Part shown: piece by piece, positions 52,555 through 60,977 of the stretch
Layout: every line of letters begins with the position of its first letter
Numbering within the stretch: position 1 is the first letter of the stretch
Assembly (NCBI GenBank): GCA_001915545.1
Contig: MNQS01000005.1
Span: 1 to 64,000 of the forward strand
Direction of reading: 5' to 3'
From: Bacteroides sp. 43_108
Lineage (GTDB): Bacteria > Bacteroidota > Bacteroidia > Bacteroidales > Bacteroidaceae
Length of the DNA stretch: 64,000 bases
Translations under genes and position numbers: made by a program
Notes under the pieces: model-generated
The model's input: only the letters and a program-made list of their open reading frames with translations
Database searches by the model: none
Told to the model about the DNA's origin: nothing

Positions 52555-52947
52555 TTAATGAAAATACGCCTTCAACACTTCTCCGAACACCTCTCCCGGT
52601 GCTATCTTATCAAACAATTTCATCGAGGTATGCAGTTTCAGCACGTCCACCTCCGACCCCATCAGTTCCCGAACCGTACGATGGCCACGATGAGCTAACA
52701 AGGCATGGGAGATTTCCCGCAAGCGAGCACCCAATACAGGATGTGCCAGATAAGCTCGGGCCTCTTCTTCCCCGTCCAGTCCATAAAACTCCGAGTTATA
52801 ACTATAGCCTAACCCCTTCTGCTGAGGGAAGATATACCAAATCCAATGGCTGCGCTTACCTCCATTCCTGATTTCCTTCAATGCCACGGGATACACACCT
52901 TCCTGCGCATCCAGAAACCGTTGCAGATTAAACTTCGTGTGCGACAT
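52555..52947 (-). CDS. DUF1810 protein
   Basis: Cytoplasmic protein of 130 aa matching DUF1810. Hallmarks are LQRFLDAQEGVYPVALKEI, the KRSHWIWYIFPQ block and GLGYSYNSEFYGLDGEEEARAYL, with a C-terminal KLHTSMKLFDKI. The function is unknown. It is upstream of the dehydrogenase-nuclease fusion by 11 bases and probably leads that transcript. A TACATTTG element (complement of 52971-52978) precedes it. Confidence 0.88.
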   Translation of the reverse strand: MSHTKFNLQRFLDAQEGVYPVALKEIRNGGKRSHWIWYIFPQQKGLGYSYNSEFYGLDGEEEARAYLAHPVLGARLREISHALLAHRGHRTVRELMGSEVDVLKLHTSMKLFDKIAPGEVFGEVLKAYFH

Positions 52948-52970
52948 ATTCCTTCATTTTTATCTTTATT

Positions 52971-52978
52971 CAAATGTA
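52971..52978 (-). promoter_or_regulatory. -7 element for the DUF1810 operon
   Basis: The complement reads TACATTTG, an exact TAnnTTTG match 24 bases before the ATG at 52947. Confidence 0.6.
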
Positions 52979-53076
52979 AGGATAATCCCTTAATGAACCA
53001 ACGGTCGCGAGGAGAATTATTTTTGTCACAAGTATGATTTTCCTCCCTAATTCTTCGTTTATTAAAGAGTTATGCT

Positions 53077-53084
53077 TATATTTG
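53077..53084 (+). promoter_or_regulatory. -7 element driving a long leader of the AAA+ gene
   Basis: TATATTTG matches TAnnTTTG. A TTCG box lies 19 bases upstream (53054-53057), one base off TTTG. The start codon at 53398 is more than 300 bases downstream, implying a long untranslated leader. Confidence 0.55.
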
Positions 53085-53090
53085 TCCCGA

Positions 53091-53397
53091 AAATCCGTAC
53101 AAGGCGGTTTTCATCGCACATTGATTTAGATACAACAAATGATCGTTAAAGATGTCACACAAAGTTTTCGTTACGTTCCGCTGAGGTCCTGACCGGATTT
53201 TTCTCAGCATAGGAATCGAATGAATTATTGCTTCCGACAAGGAGGCCGGAATTGTTGTGCTCTTTGACGTACTAGCCGCGCACCTCTCTTTCGATGGGGA
53301 AATGAGAGGGAATTTACGCTGCTACGGACTTTCTGTGTCCGTAAGCTTCTATCTTTATCTATTTCTATTTTCTCATTTTAAAATTCGTTTGTTGTAT
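53091..53397 (+). ncRNA. Candidate structured 5' leader RNA
   Basis: No coding frame is convincing here. At least four stem-loops follow one another: GCTGAG/CTCAGC (53180-53185 with 53203-53208); TTCCG/CGGAA around 53232-53251; a ten-base-pair bulged stem CCTCTCTTTC/GAAATGAGAGG (53283-53309); and TACGGAC/GTCCGTA (53323-53329 with 53337-53343), followed by a pyrimidine-rich stretch. This layout could be a riboswitch-like or attenuator leader. No known riboswitch class is recognised. Confidence 0.4.
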
Positions 53398-55284
53398 ATG
53401 AAAAATGTTATGTTACGTGCTACACGCACCTTTATTGAAGATCTCTGTGCTCCCGAATATGCTCACAACCACCTCGCCGTGGAAATCTCTCATCCCGATG
53501 GTTTTACCGATGCCCAGGAACTTTCTATCCGGGTGTATTCCTGCGAATACCGCCTGTTGGGCTGTGACACCCGTTCACTGAAAGGGAAAAAGTCCCGAAA
53601 AGTACGGTTCGACATCCTCTCTGAAGAAGAATGGGAAGCCGGACTCTACCGTATCTATGTCTACCGCAACGGACGCCCGGTGGGATGGACGCTCCTGGAA
53701 CTCTATTCCGGCTACGAATGCTGGGACAAGACCGAAGTCGAAGATTTCCAGACCCGCCCTGAAGAAAAATACTTTGCCGAGACCTTCTGTTTCCTGCCCT
53801 TGTTCTCCTGGATGCATCAGGAACAATGTGACTCGAACCTCATCCGGCAGTTTCTCGAAACATTATATGCGCTCGACAGCCATCAGCTTGCCGTGCCTCG
53901 CCTGCTCGTTTCAGGCAATCAAGCCCGTAAATATGCCGCCCGCCTGCTGACCCTCCATTTTTGTGAGAAGCAGACTGCTCTCTGCATCCATTTCTCCCTA
54001 CAGGAATTGCTGGAGGGTTCCCTACAATGGAAAGTCCTGCAAGAGAAGATGGACACCCGAAAAGTAGTACTGGTGGAAGTGCCCTACAAGGAGTACACCC
54101 GACAGGAATCCAACCTGCTCGACCTGTTAGGAAACCTGATGGAACAGAAAACTTCTTCCGGCCCTATCTTCATCTTCTACGGTACGATGGACAGTACCTA
54201 TCAGTTGCGCAGATGCAGCACAGCAATGAGCCGCATCTTTACGGAAGAGAACACCATTTATACCCCCGACAAGACGGAAACCGATAACCTAGACGAAGCC
54301 TTTCCGGTAGATGATCTTCCTTTACCGTTTGATGAAGAACAGCCGCTTCCGCATACCGAAGAAAATAGTCCCCTGCCCGAAGACAACATGCCATCGGATG
54401 CCGAACAGGCCTTGCAGGAGATGGTGGGACTGACCCGCCTGAAGGAAGACTTGCAGGAGGCCCGGATGCTGGCCACCTTCATGAAGCGGCGTATGGAATT
54501 AGGACTCGACACAGAGCTGGATAACCGCCACCACATGCTGTTTTTAGGCAATCCCGGTACAGGAAAGACGACGGTGGCCAAACTCATCGGACAGCTGTAT
54601 CACCAGATGGGACTGCTTTCCAGCGGACATACCATAGAGACATGCCGCACAAAGCTGGTGGGCGAATACATCGGTGAAACAGAAAAACACATCAAACAAG
54701 CCATTGAGGAAGCCCGAGGAGGCGTACTTTTCATCGACGAAGCCTACACCCTGATTACCACGAAACAAGAAACGAAAGATTTCGGGAAAGAAGTGATTCA
54801 CGCCCTGCTCACCGTGCTCTCGGAACCCAACCCTGATATGATTATCATCCTGGCTGGCTACGAAGACAAGATGCAGCAGATGCTCCGTACCAACCCCGGC
54901 TTGCAGGAACGTTTCCCTCTCCAGTTCTACTTTGACGATTACAATGCGGACGAGCTGATGGAAATGGCGCATCGTCTCTTGCAGAAACGCAATTTCCAAC
55001 TGACTTCCGAAGCGGACAAGGAACTGTATACCCTGATTGTGGAAGCCACCGCCCAGCGCGATGAGTATTTCGGCAACGGACGCTGGCTGCACAACCTGAT
55101 TGAGCAGGGCATCATCAAGTGCATGGCTCAGCGTATCATGTCGCAACCTTCCATCCCCGACAATACCTTCCTGTTCCGTACCATCACCCAGGAAGATGTC
55201 GTGAAGGCAGGCAGCCGCCTTCGTAGTAAACAAATAGTGAAACTAGAACCGCAGCCCATCCGTCGCATCGGGTTCAGGGCCTGA
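53398..55284 (+). CDS. CbxX/CfqX-type AAA+ ATPase, single module
   Basis: Cytoplasmic protein of 628 aa. A beta-rich N-terminal domain (about 1-110, VRFDILSEEEWEAGLYRIYVYRNG) resembles the accessory domain of the triple AAA+ protein at 22-26 kb. A middle region and an acidic linker follow. The single AAA+ module has Walker A GNPGTGKTT (384-392), Walker B GVLFIDEAYTL and ERFPLQFYFDDYNADEL. It is preceded by LQEMVGLTRLKEDL, typical of the family. The C-terminus ends RRIGFRA, matching the RIGFK end of its paralogue. The ATG at 53398 is chosen over an upstream frame because the latter would translate the hairpin-rich leader. The client protein is unknown. Confidence 0.85.
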   Translation: MKNVMLRATRTFIEDLCAPEYAHNHLAVEISHPDGFTDAQELSIRVYSCEYRLLGCDTRSLKGKKSRKVRFDILSEEEWEAGLYRIYVYRNGRPVGWTLLELYSGYECWDKTEVEDFQTRPEEKYFAETFCFLPLFSWMHQEQCDSNLIRQFLETLYALDSHQLAVPRLLVSGNQARKYAARLLTLHFCEKQTALCIHFSLQELLEGSLQWKVLQEKMDTRKVVLVEVPYKEYTRQESNLLDLLGNLMEQKTSSGPIFIFYGTMDSTYQLRRCSTAMSRIFTEENTIYTPDKTETDNLDEAFPVDDLPLPFDEEQPLPHTEENSPLPEDNMPSDAEQALQEMVGLTRLKEDLQEARMLATFMKRRMELGLDTELDNRHHMLFLGNPGTGKTTVAKLIGQLYHQMGLLSSGHTIETCRTKLVGEYIGETEKHIKQAIEEARGGVLFIDEAYTLITTKQETKDFGKEVIHALLTVLSEPNPDMIIILAGYEDKMQQMLRTNPGLQERFPLQFYFDDYNADELMEMAHRLLQKRNFQLTSEADKELYTLIVEATAQRDEYFGNGRWLHNLIEQGIIKCMAQRIMSQPSIPDNTFLFRTITQEDVVKAGSRLRSKQIVKLEPQPIRRIGFRA

Positions 55285-55315
55285 AAAACAAACCTGACTT
55301 CTTTATCGGCCAATA

Positions 55316-55370
55316 AAATAAGAGTCCCCCTGCTTTCGCTGCAAAGTGAAGCAGAGGGACTCTTTTATTT
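55316..55370. terminator. Bidirectional terminator
   Basis: AAGAGTCCC...CTGCTT pairs with AAGCAG...GGGACTCTT (arms about 55320-55336 and 55348-55365), flanked by A-rich and T-rich tracts. It lies between the convergent AAA+ and lipocalin genes. Confidence 0.85.
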
Positions 55371-55381
55371 CCAGTATTCTC

Positions 55382-55894
55382 TCATTTGTTGAACACCAGT
55401 CTTTCCGTATCATATCCGCGCTTCCGAAGTTTATCCAGGAGTTCCTGAAGCACCTCGTCGGGCAGGGTTTCTTCACGGCTCATAATCCAGAGATACTTGT
55501 CGCTGCTACTGCCTATCAGCACGTAGCGGTAATCCGAGTCAATATCGAGCACGTAATAGTCGGCATAGAACCACAGGAAGAACGACACTTTCAGCTTGCC
55601 GGGGTCGTTCGGATCGGGCTGTTTGGCCTTTCCCTTGATTTCCTTGTACTCTCCTTCCTTGTATCCCGCGTTCAGCACCTCAATCCGGCCGTTGGGTAGC
55701 AAGGTGTAAGTGGCCGTTACACGGGTCATGCCTTTCTCAAAGCGATGGTCATAGCGGGCAATCTCGTGCCACTTCCCCATAAAGCGCTGTACGTCGAACG
55801 TCTGTACCGTCCGGTTGTCTATCTCAGTGCTGTTACCACTCTGGCAACTGCCCAGGCCCAGCAGGGCACACAAAAAAATCAGGATGTGTTTCAT
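55382..55894 (-). CDS. Lipocalin-family outer-membrane lipoprotein (Blc-like)
   Basis: Lipoprotein of 170 aa. The signal peptide ends in the lipobox LGLGSC (Cys17). The mature part has the lipocalin signature FMGKWHEIARYDHRFEKG and the conserved VLIGSSSDKYLWIMSRE strand, ending with a helix. Blc-type lipocalins bind lipids at the outer membrane and are often expressed in starvation or envelope stress. The ligand here is inferred from the family only. Confidence 0.93.
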   Translation of the reverse strand: MKHILIFLCALLGLGSCQSGNSTEIDNRTVQTFDVQRFMGKWHEIARYDHRFEKGMTRVTATYTLLPNGRIEVLNAGYKEGEYKEIKGKAKQPDPNDPGKLKVSFFLWFYADYYVLDIDSDYRYVLIGSSSDKYLWIMSREETLPDEVLQELLDKLRKRGYDTERLVFNK

Positions 55895-56071
55895 ATATCT
55901 TCTATATTTAAATAAACAATGCCTCCAACAAATATACTGAAAATTATACCACTTATCTCTTGTCGTTCAGAAAAACAAGAGCCAACTATTACCGGTTTTA
56001 CAAATAATGCCTATCTTTATCCACAGTCAAATCATTTTCAAAAAACATCACACATAATAAAACTGAAATCT

Positions 56072-58555
56072 ATGATAAACACACCATCTCTTACCTGTTT
56101 CTGTACGGCACTGCTAATTTCTGTCAGCCTCTCAGCGCAAGTTTCACAAAAAGGCAACGTACGCATTTTCAACTCACAACATACCCCCTTGCCCGGAGTA
56201 CAACTAATGGCCATCGGTGCACCTGCTACTGATACAGACTATAATGGGGAATTTTGCTTTCATTTTCTGAATCACAAAGCAGGTACGGCTATCAGTTCTC
56301 CACAAGCCTACAAGAAAGGGTACGAAGTCGTCAACAGCGACATGCTCAACGGCTGGATTCTTTCAGAGAAGCGCTCATTGGATATTGTCATGGCCCCGGA
56401 AGGTACCATCGAAGAACAAAAGAGCCACTACTACGCCATTGCCATAGCACATTTTTCCAAGCTTCGCAACAAAACGGTACAGGAAATCAACCATTTGTAC
56501 GCCCAGCAGAAAATTACGCAAGCGGAAAGGGCCCAACGGCTGAAAGAACTGGCAGAAGAAAACCACACTTTCATGAACATGCTGGACAAGTATGCCGAGA
56601 AATTTGCCCGAATCAACCCCGACGATATAACCCAGATAGAGAAACAAGTGCTGAAACTGGTAGAGGATGGCAAACTGACAGAGGCTATAGAATTATATAA
56701 CAATTCCGGCTTGATTGTTCAGGCACGCCAAAAGCTACAGCAACGCACGCAAGCCGATGAAGACATTGATTTGCTGGCAGAACGCATGTATCGCTACGCC
56801 GACCTGTGTGCACTGGCCGGAGGAAAGGAAAATGAGCAGAAAGCTTATGACACCTACAAGTGGATTGCAGAAATATTGCCCGACCGATTTTCCTACGTCC
56901 TAAAATACGTCCTACAAAAAATCACCTTAGGAGAACAAGACCTGGAAGAATGGGCAGACCGCTGTCAGAAACTGGCATTCGATGAAAAATCGCTTATTCA
57001 GGTTCTTAATCTGAAGACACTCATTGCCACCAATATCCGAAAAGACTACTCCAAGGCCTTCGAATACAACCTGCAGGCACTCGAAATCCTGCAACAGGCA
57101 CAAGAAGCCATGCCATCGGGCGACTATCTGGCCGTCATGCAAATCACGCTTCATCAGACGGCCTACCTGCTCGAAGCCATACATGAATGGGAACAGGCAG
57201 AAGAGGTATATTTGAGCAATATCAAAAACCTTGAAGAACAAATAGCCGTCAGTGACAATCAGCTGTTTATCCGGATACAGAAAGGTTCTCTTCTAGATTC
57301 CTATACTTCACTGATGAGGCTTTATTCCCAAAAGGAAGATTTAGAGAAGGCCCGTCAGACTGCAGCAAAAATCAAAGAAATCAGTCTCAACGACCCCGAC
57401 CTTAACGAGGAAAAAAGAATTTCCATCGAACTGAACTACCTGGATATGCTACTGGACTTTGCTATGAATGCCGGTCAAATGAAAGAGGCTTATAAAATAG
57501 CCGCTGAGGCATACACAAAAGCAGAAGTACTTTACCAGAAAAATCCGATTACCAAAGCAGCTGAGTTCCTGCAACGATGCATCGTCTACCTACAACTGAG
57601 TGTAGATTCCGAAACCGACGCATTCCCAGAAAGGGCAGAGCTTTTAAGAACAAGAATCGAACAAGAGTTCACTTCTCTTTCACCCGATTTTAAAATTAAC
57701 GCCTTGCACAATCTGGAGATGATGTATTCCACTTATTATTCGCGAAAAGGCAACCAGCCAGAAGAACGACGCAGCCTGGTCAAAGCCTACCAATACACCA
57801 AGAAACTAAGTGAATCCAGCAGTTCCCAGTTTACCCAGGAAAATCTTTATGCACGAGCCAAATACATTGATGTACTGATTGCAGAATCTAAAAACCAGGA
57901 AGCCGCCCAGGAAGCTCTTGAACTCGATGCCCTCTATTCCATACAATCGGCCTGGGGATACCAAAACCTGAGTGTAGAAAGCAGCATGGGAGTCGCACTG
58001 GTATGCGGCGGATATTATGAACTCGGATTGAAATACCTGGAACGCGTAAAAGAAGGACGGGAAAAGGAACTGAAAAAATATCCCCACAACAACGAACTCA
58101 AAGCAAATACATGCAGCACCTACAACAACCTTTCCCTGGGTTATAGCAAACTGAAAAAATACAAGCAGGCACTGAAGGAACAGCTAAAAGCCTACACACT
58201 GATGAAAGACCTATATGCACAAAACAAAGCACAGTTAGGAACGAACTACATGCTCATCACGATGAATGTCAGTGTGAACTACTATCAGAATGGAGATAAC
58301 CAGCAGGCCCTGCACTACCTAGAAGAAGCTTCCGCCATAGCCGAAGAGATGAAGACACTGTATCCGCAGTATTTCGCCACCTACCCTATTGTCGTCAAGC
58401 TGGCCAAGGGCGATTTGCTCAGCAAACTTTCACAACCGGGAGCACAGGAACTGCTGAAGGAAGGACTGGAATACAAGGCAGGCTCCCAGCCGAATGATGT
58501 CCTACTGCTGTACACCCTGAAAGAATACCACAGCAACGGGCTCTATACCAAGTAA
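56072..58555 (+). CDS. Secreted CarboxypepD_reg-like/TPR protein
   Basis: Exported protein of 827 aa. A signal peptide (about 1-23, ending SLSAQ) is followed by a CarboxypepD_reg-like domain (GNVRIFNSQHTPLPGVQLMA, then YKKGYEVVNSDMLNGW). A coiled-coil helical stretch and a long array of TPR-type helices run to the C-terminus (YNNLSLGYSKLKKYKQALKE is a clear TPR). I chose the ATG at 56072 because it opens the signal peptide; the frame upstream is not export-like. The N-terminal 250 residues resemble the protein encoded at 59643-60710. It converges with the TIR-like gene, ending three bases away. Probable role: periplasmic scaffold. Confidence 0.8.
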   Translation: MINTPSLTCFCTALLISVSLSAQVSQKGNVRIFNSQHTPLPGVQLMAIGAPATDTDYNGEFCFHFLNHKAGTAISSPQAYKKGYEVVNSDMLNGWILSEKRSLDIVMAPEGTIEEQKSHYYAIAIAHFSKLRNKTVQEINHLYAQQKITQAERAQRLKELAEENHTFMNMLDKYAEKFARINPDDITQIEKQVLKLVEDGKLTEAIELYNNSGLIVQARQKLQQRTQADEDIDLLAERMYRYADLCALAGGKENEQKAYDTYKWIAEILPDRFSYVLKYVLQKITLGEQDLEEWADRCQKLAFDEKSLIQVLNLKTLIATNIRKDYSKAFEYNLQALEILQQAQEAMPSGDYLAVMQITLHQTAYLLEAIHEWEQAEEVYLSNIKNLEEQIAVSDNQLFIRIQKGSLLDSYTSLMRLYSQKEDLEKARQTAAKIKEISLNDPDLNEEKRISIELNYLDMLLDFAMNAGQMKEAYKIAAEAYTKAEVLYQKNPITKAAEFLQRCIVYLQLSVDSETDAFPERAELLRTRIEQEFTSLSPDFKINALHNLEMMYSTYYSRKGNQPEERRSLVKAYQYTKKLSESSSSQFTQENLYARAKYIDVLIAESKNQEAAQEALELDALYSIQSAWGYQNLSVESSMGVALVCGGYYELGLKYLERVKEGREKELKKYPHNNELKANTCSTYNNLSLGYSKLKKYKQALKEQLKAYTLMKDLYAQNKAQLGTNYMLITMNVSVNYYQNGDNQQALHYLEEASAIAEEMKTLYPQYFATYPIVVKLAKGDLLSKLSQPGAQELLKEGLEYKAGSQPNDVLLLYTLKEYHSNGLYTK

Positions 58556-58558
58556 CCT

Positions 58559-59653
58559 TTATTTGCGAAGAATGATTTTCCATGGGATTTTATCGGACAC
58601 CGGACCGGTGAAATCCCATAATTCATATCCTTTCTTGAAGGCCTGTACCCGCTGCTGTACCTGCTGTTTGTCCAAAGGAACCGACAAGCGGAAATTTCCC
58701 ATTTCATCCGAAACGGTCTGTAAATCGAGCACCTGTATGGTCACACCTGCCAGCGGACGGTTCGCTTCATCTTTCACGGTGCCGAACACCACTGAAAGAC
58801 TCTTGTCGCGGCACATGTTTACCACCAGTCTCTTTTCCAGTTCCATCACCGTGTCCACTGGTTCATATCCTTTAGCAGTGACTGAAAGCTGCACCGGAGT
58901 ACCCAGATAACGGGAATGTATCTCCTTGAAAATCGCTTCATCGGTCAGCCGGTCCATGTGGCAGGTTTCGCTCTTGTCAGAATAAGTCAGCGTAATGTCT
59001 GCCCCCTCAAACGGAAGTGCGGAAGCAGTCTGATCGCTCAGGCAAACCGTCGTAGTCACTGGGGTGAAATAGAAGAAAGCCTTAAATGCCAGCCACATCA
59101 CAATCAGCGGAGCTACTACATACGACAAAGTAAACTTCAGTCTATACAGCATCTTCTCCTCGGTTGATGGAGTACGAATTACTCCTTCCTGCTCCAATAT
59201 AGCCAGCTGACGGTCAAATTTAACCCGCCAGTCTTCCGGTGTAGTATACACATCGCAGAAGTGACCCAATGCATGCTCACAGTACTGTTTAAAATGGGTC
59301 AGCGCCTCATCCTCAATACCTTCTTCCTTAAAATAAATGAAGATTCGCGGGCGTTCTTTATTCTCCCGGAAAGCAGCCAAAGCCACTTCCAACTCTTCAC
59401 GCGTATATTTTCCCAGGCGTGTGTGAAACAAGAAAATCACCAAGTCACATTCACGGATGTACGCATTGTAGCGGTCCTGCAAACGACCGTCGTTCAGCGA
59501 ACTGCAGAAATCCTTCCAAGTACGGTGGTCAAACTCAATATCCTTTTTCCGGTACAGCTTGTTCTTGTCCGAAAAATACACATCAAACATCGTTTTGTCC
59601 TGATCCAATTCAGCCGACGATGCAATAAAAACCTTTACCAGCTTACTTCTCAT
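58559..59653 (-). CDS. TIR-like protein with transmembrane helix and CarboxypepD_reg-like tail
   Basis: Protein of 364 aa. The N-terminal cytoplasmic domain (1-160) has a TIR/DUF4062-like layout: KVFIASSAELDQDK, a central ECDLVIFLFHTRLGKYTREELEVAL with possible catalytic Glu86/Glu87, and RPRIFIYFK. A transmembrane helix (about 174-196) is followed by an extracytoplasmic region with two beta-sandwich-like parts, the second a CarboxypepD_reg-like domain ending in KKGYELWDF and KIILRK. It could pass an envelope signal to the cytoplasmic TIR-like domain. Its start overlaps the upstream paralogue's end by 11 bases. Confidence 0.75.
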   Translation of the reverse strand: MRSKLVKVFIASSAELDQDKTMFDVYFSDKNKLYRKKDIEFDHRTWKDFCSSLNDGRLQDRYNAYIRECDLVIFLFHTRLGKYTREELEVALAAFRENKERPRIFIYFKEEGIEDEALTHFKQYCEHALGHFCDVYTTPEDWRVKFDRQLAILEQEGVIRTPSTEEKMLYRLKFTLSYVVAPLIVMWLAFKAFFYFTPVTTTVCLSDQTASALPFEGADITLTYSDKSETCHMDRLTDEAIFKEIHSRYLGTPVQLSVTAKGYEPVDTVMELEKRLVVNMCRDKSLSVVFGTVKDEANRPLAGVTIQVLDLQTVSDEMGNFRLSVPLDKQQVQQRVQAFKKGYELWDFTGPVSDKIPWKIILRK

Positions 59654-60710
59654 TTTTCCAACTATTTTCTTTGATTCGAGCCCAGTTACGACGAGCTAGA
59701 ATCCGTTCTTCCAGTAATTTCAGTTTCTCCTTTATTTTCTTAGGCCACTTCACATCCTGCCGACAACGTTGCAGACTGACCTCTATCTGTTCCACCTCGG
59801 CCACCGTCTGCGCTTCCTTGACTAGCAGGCCATATCGGTCGATGGCAGCCTCTTTCTTTCCACTGTTCCACATCCACTCCGTCACGGTCAGTCGTGGAGC
59901 CATCTCCCGTGTTGCTTCCAAAATCAAGCGGCCCACCGAATCACAGCCCGCCACATCGCCCGTCTGCCGCATCAGTTCAAAGCTGTGCACCAATGAAGGC
60001 AGCAAAAGCTGCACATCCGCATCGGCAGCCTGCCTTCCGGCCACACGCTGTGCCAGCACTGAATCCGTATGCATGGACTCATACAAGCGGATAGCTCCTT
60101 CCATGTCACCCTTATCCAGCAAATCCAGCGCCTGCTGCTCTGTTTGTTCCAGCTCATCACGGTTCAGGCGGGCAAACCTCATGGCATATACCTCCAGTCT
60201 TCGCTTCAAGGCCACCTGCACCTGCGACAAAGAATCTACCCTCCAGACATACTCCTCGTCAGTGAGCCGTTGCAGTTTCCGGCGAGTCTCCAATTCCACC
60301 AGCGCTGCATGATATTCCCGCTCACTGGCAGAGACACCTATCTGATAATATTTTTTCCGCAGTGCATCAATCATCTCTGTACGCCCCAAAACGATTTTCA
60401 GCACCGCATCCGACGAAAGGTTCCAGTTGTCCACCTTCTCTCGGTTTACCATTTCAAAACCTTTCTTATATACCCCGTCCAGCAGCAACGGGTCGCCCGG
60501 CAGAGAAGATACAAATGACAAGACGAACTGCCCCTCCTGGTCGCTGTCGGACGGAGCCGCACCGGTCGCCCTGATTTCCACCCCTGCCAGCGGACGGTTT
60601 CCACTGTTCATTTCCAGCACCACCCCCCGCTGCACAACCTGCGCTTCGGCAAAAGAAAAAAGTATCCCTCCGCACAAACAGATTATCCATCTTTGTATAA
60701 CTGCCCTCAT
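59643..60710 (-). CDS. Secreted CarboxypepD_reg-like helical protein
   Basis: Exported protein of 355 aa. A signal peptide ending FSFAEAQ is followed by a CarboxypepD_reg-like domain (GVVLEMNSGNRPLAGVEIRAT, YKKGFEMVNREKVDNWNLS) and a long helical region (residues about 115-350). The N-terminal two-thirds resemble the protein at 56072-58555, with matching motifs (YKKG[FY]E[MV]VN, AMRFARLNRDELEQ versus AEKFARINPDDITQ). The ATG at 60710 is chosen over a TTG four codons upstream. It leads the minus-strand pair with the TIR-like gene. A TAAATTTG element (complement of 60742-60749) lies upstream. Confidence 0.78.
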   Translation of the reverse strand: MRAVIQRWIICLCGGILFSFAEAQVVQRGVVLEMNSGNRPLAGVEIRATGAAPSDSDQEGQFVLSFVSSLPGDPLLLDGVYKKGFEMVNREKVDNWNLSSDAVLKIVLGRTEMIDALRKKYYQIGVSASEREYHAALVELETRRKLQRLTDEEYVWRVDSLSQVQVALKRRLEVYAMRFARLNRDELEQTEQQALDLLDKGDMEGAIRLYESMHTDSVLAQRVAGRQAADADVQLLLPSLVHSFELMRQTGDVAGCDSVGRLILEATREMAPRLTVTEWMWNSGKKEAAIDRYGLLVKEAQTVAEVEQIEVSLQRCRQDVKWPKKIKEKLKLLEERILARRNWARIKENSWKNEK

Positions 60711-60741
60711 TTCGGTCTTCAAATTTACAGTTCGTCTGTTG

Positions 60742-60749
60742 CAAATTTA
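60742..60749 (-). promoter_or_regulatory. -7 element for the secreted-protein/TIR-like pair
   Basis: The complement reads TAAATTTG, matching TAnnTTTG, 32 bases before the ATG at 60710. Confidence 0.5.
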
Positions 60750-60931
60750 GGAAATTCTCTGAGAAATACGACTTTACTGCATATTTCTCTTCCATTTCAT
60801 GTTTAATAACTAAAAACCGTCCCCAAAATTGGAAACCATACCTCTTATCAATAACTCCATCCCTTCCCAATTACAGAGACATTTATCAAAAATAAATCCC
60901 TCAATCGTTAGGTCAGCTACACAAGAATACC

Positions 60932-60939
60932 TACCTTTA
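60932..60939 (+). promoter_or_regulatory. -7 element for the DUF3857 operon
   Basis: TACCTTTA, one base off TAnnTTTG, with TTAG 19 bases upstream (60909-60912), 39 bases before the ATG at 60978. The rest of the 267-base divergent gap holds nothing else recognisable. Confidence 0.45.
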
Positions 60940-60977
60940 AAACCGTTATTTTTTACCAGGCAATCTATCAGAAAAAT

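Noticed and set aside
53257..53397. Upstream extension of the single-module AAA+ gene
   Set aside because: It would translate the stem-loop-rich leader and lacks a good start context. The ATG at 53398 opens the conserved part.
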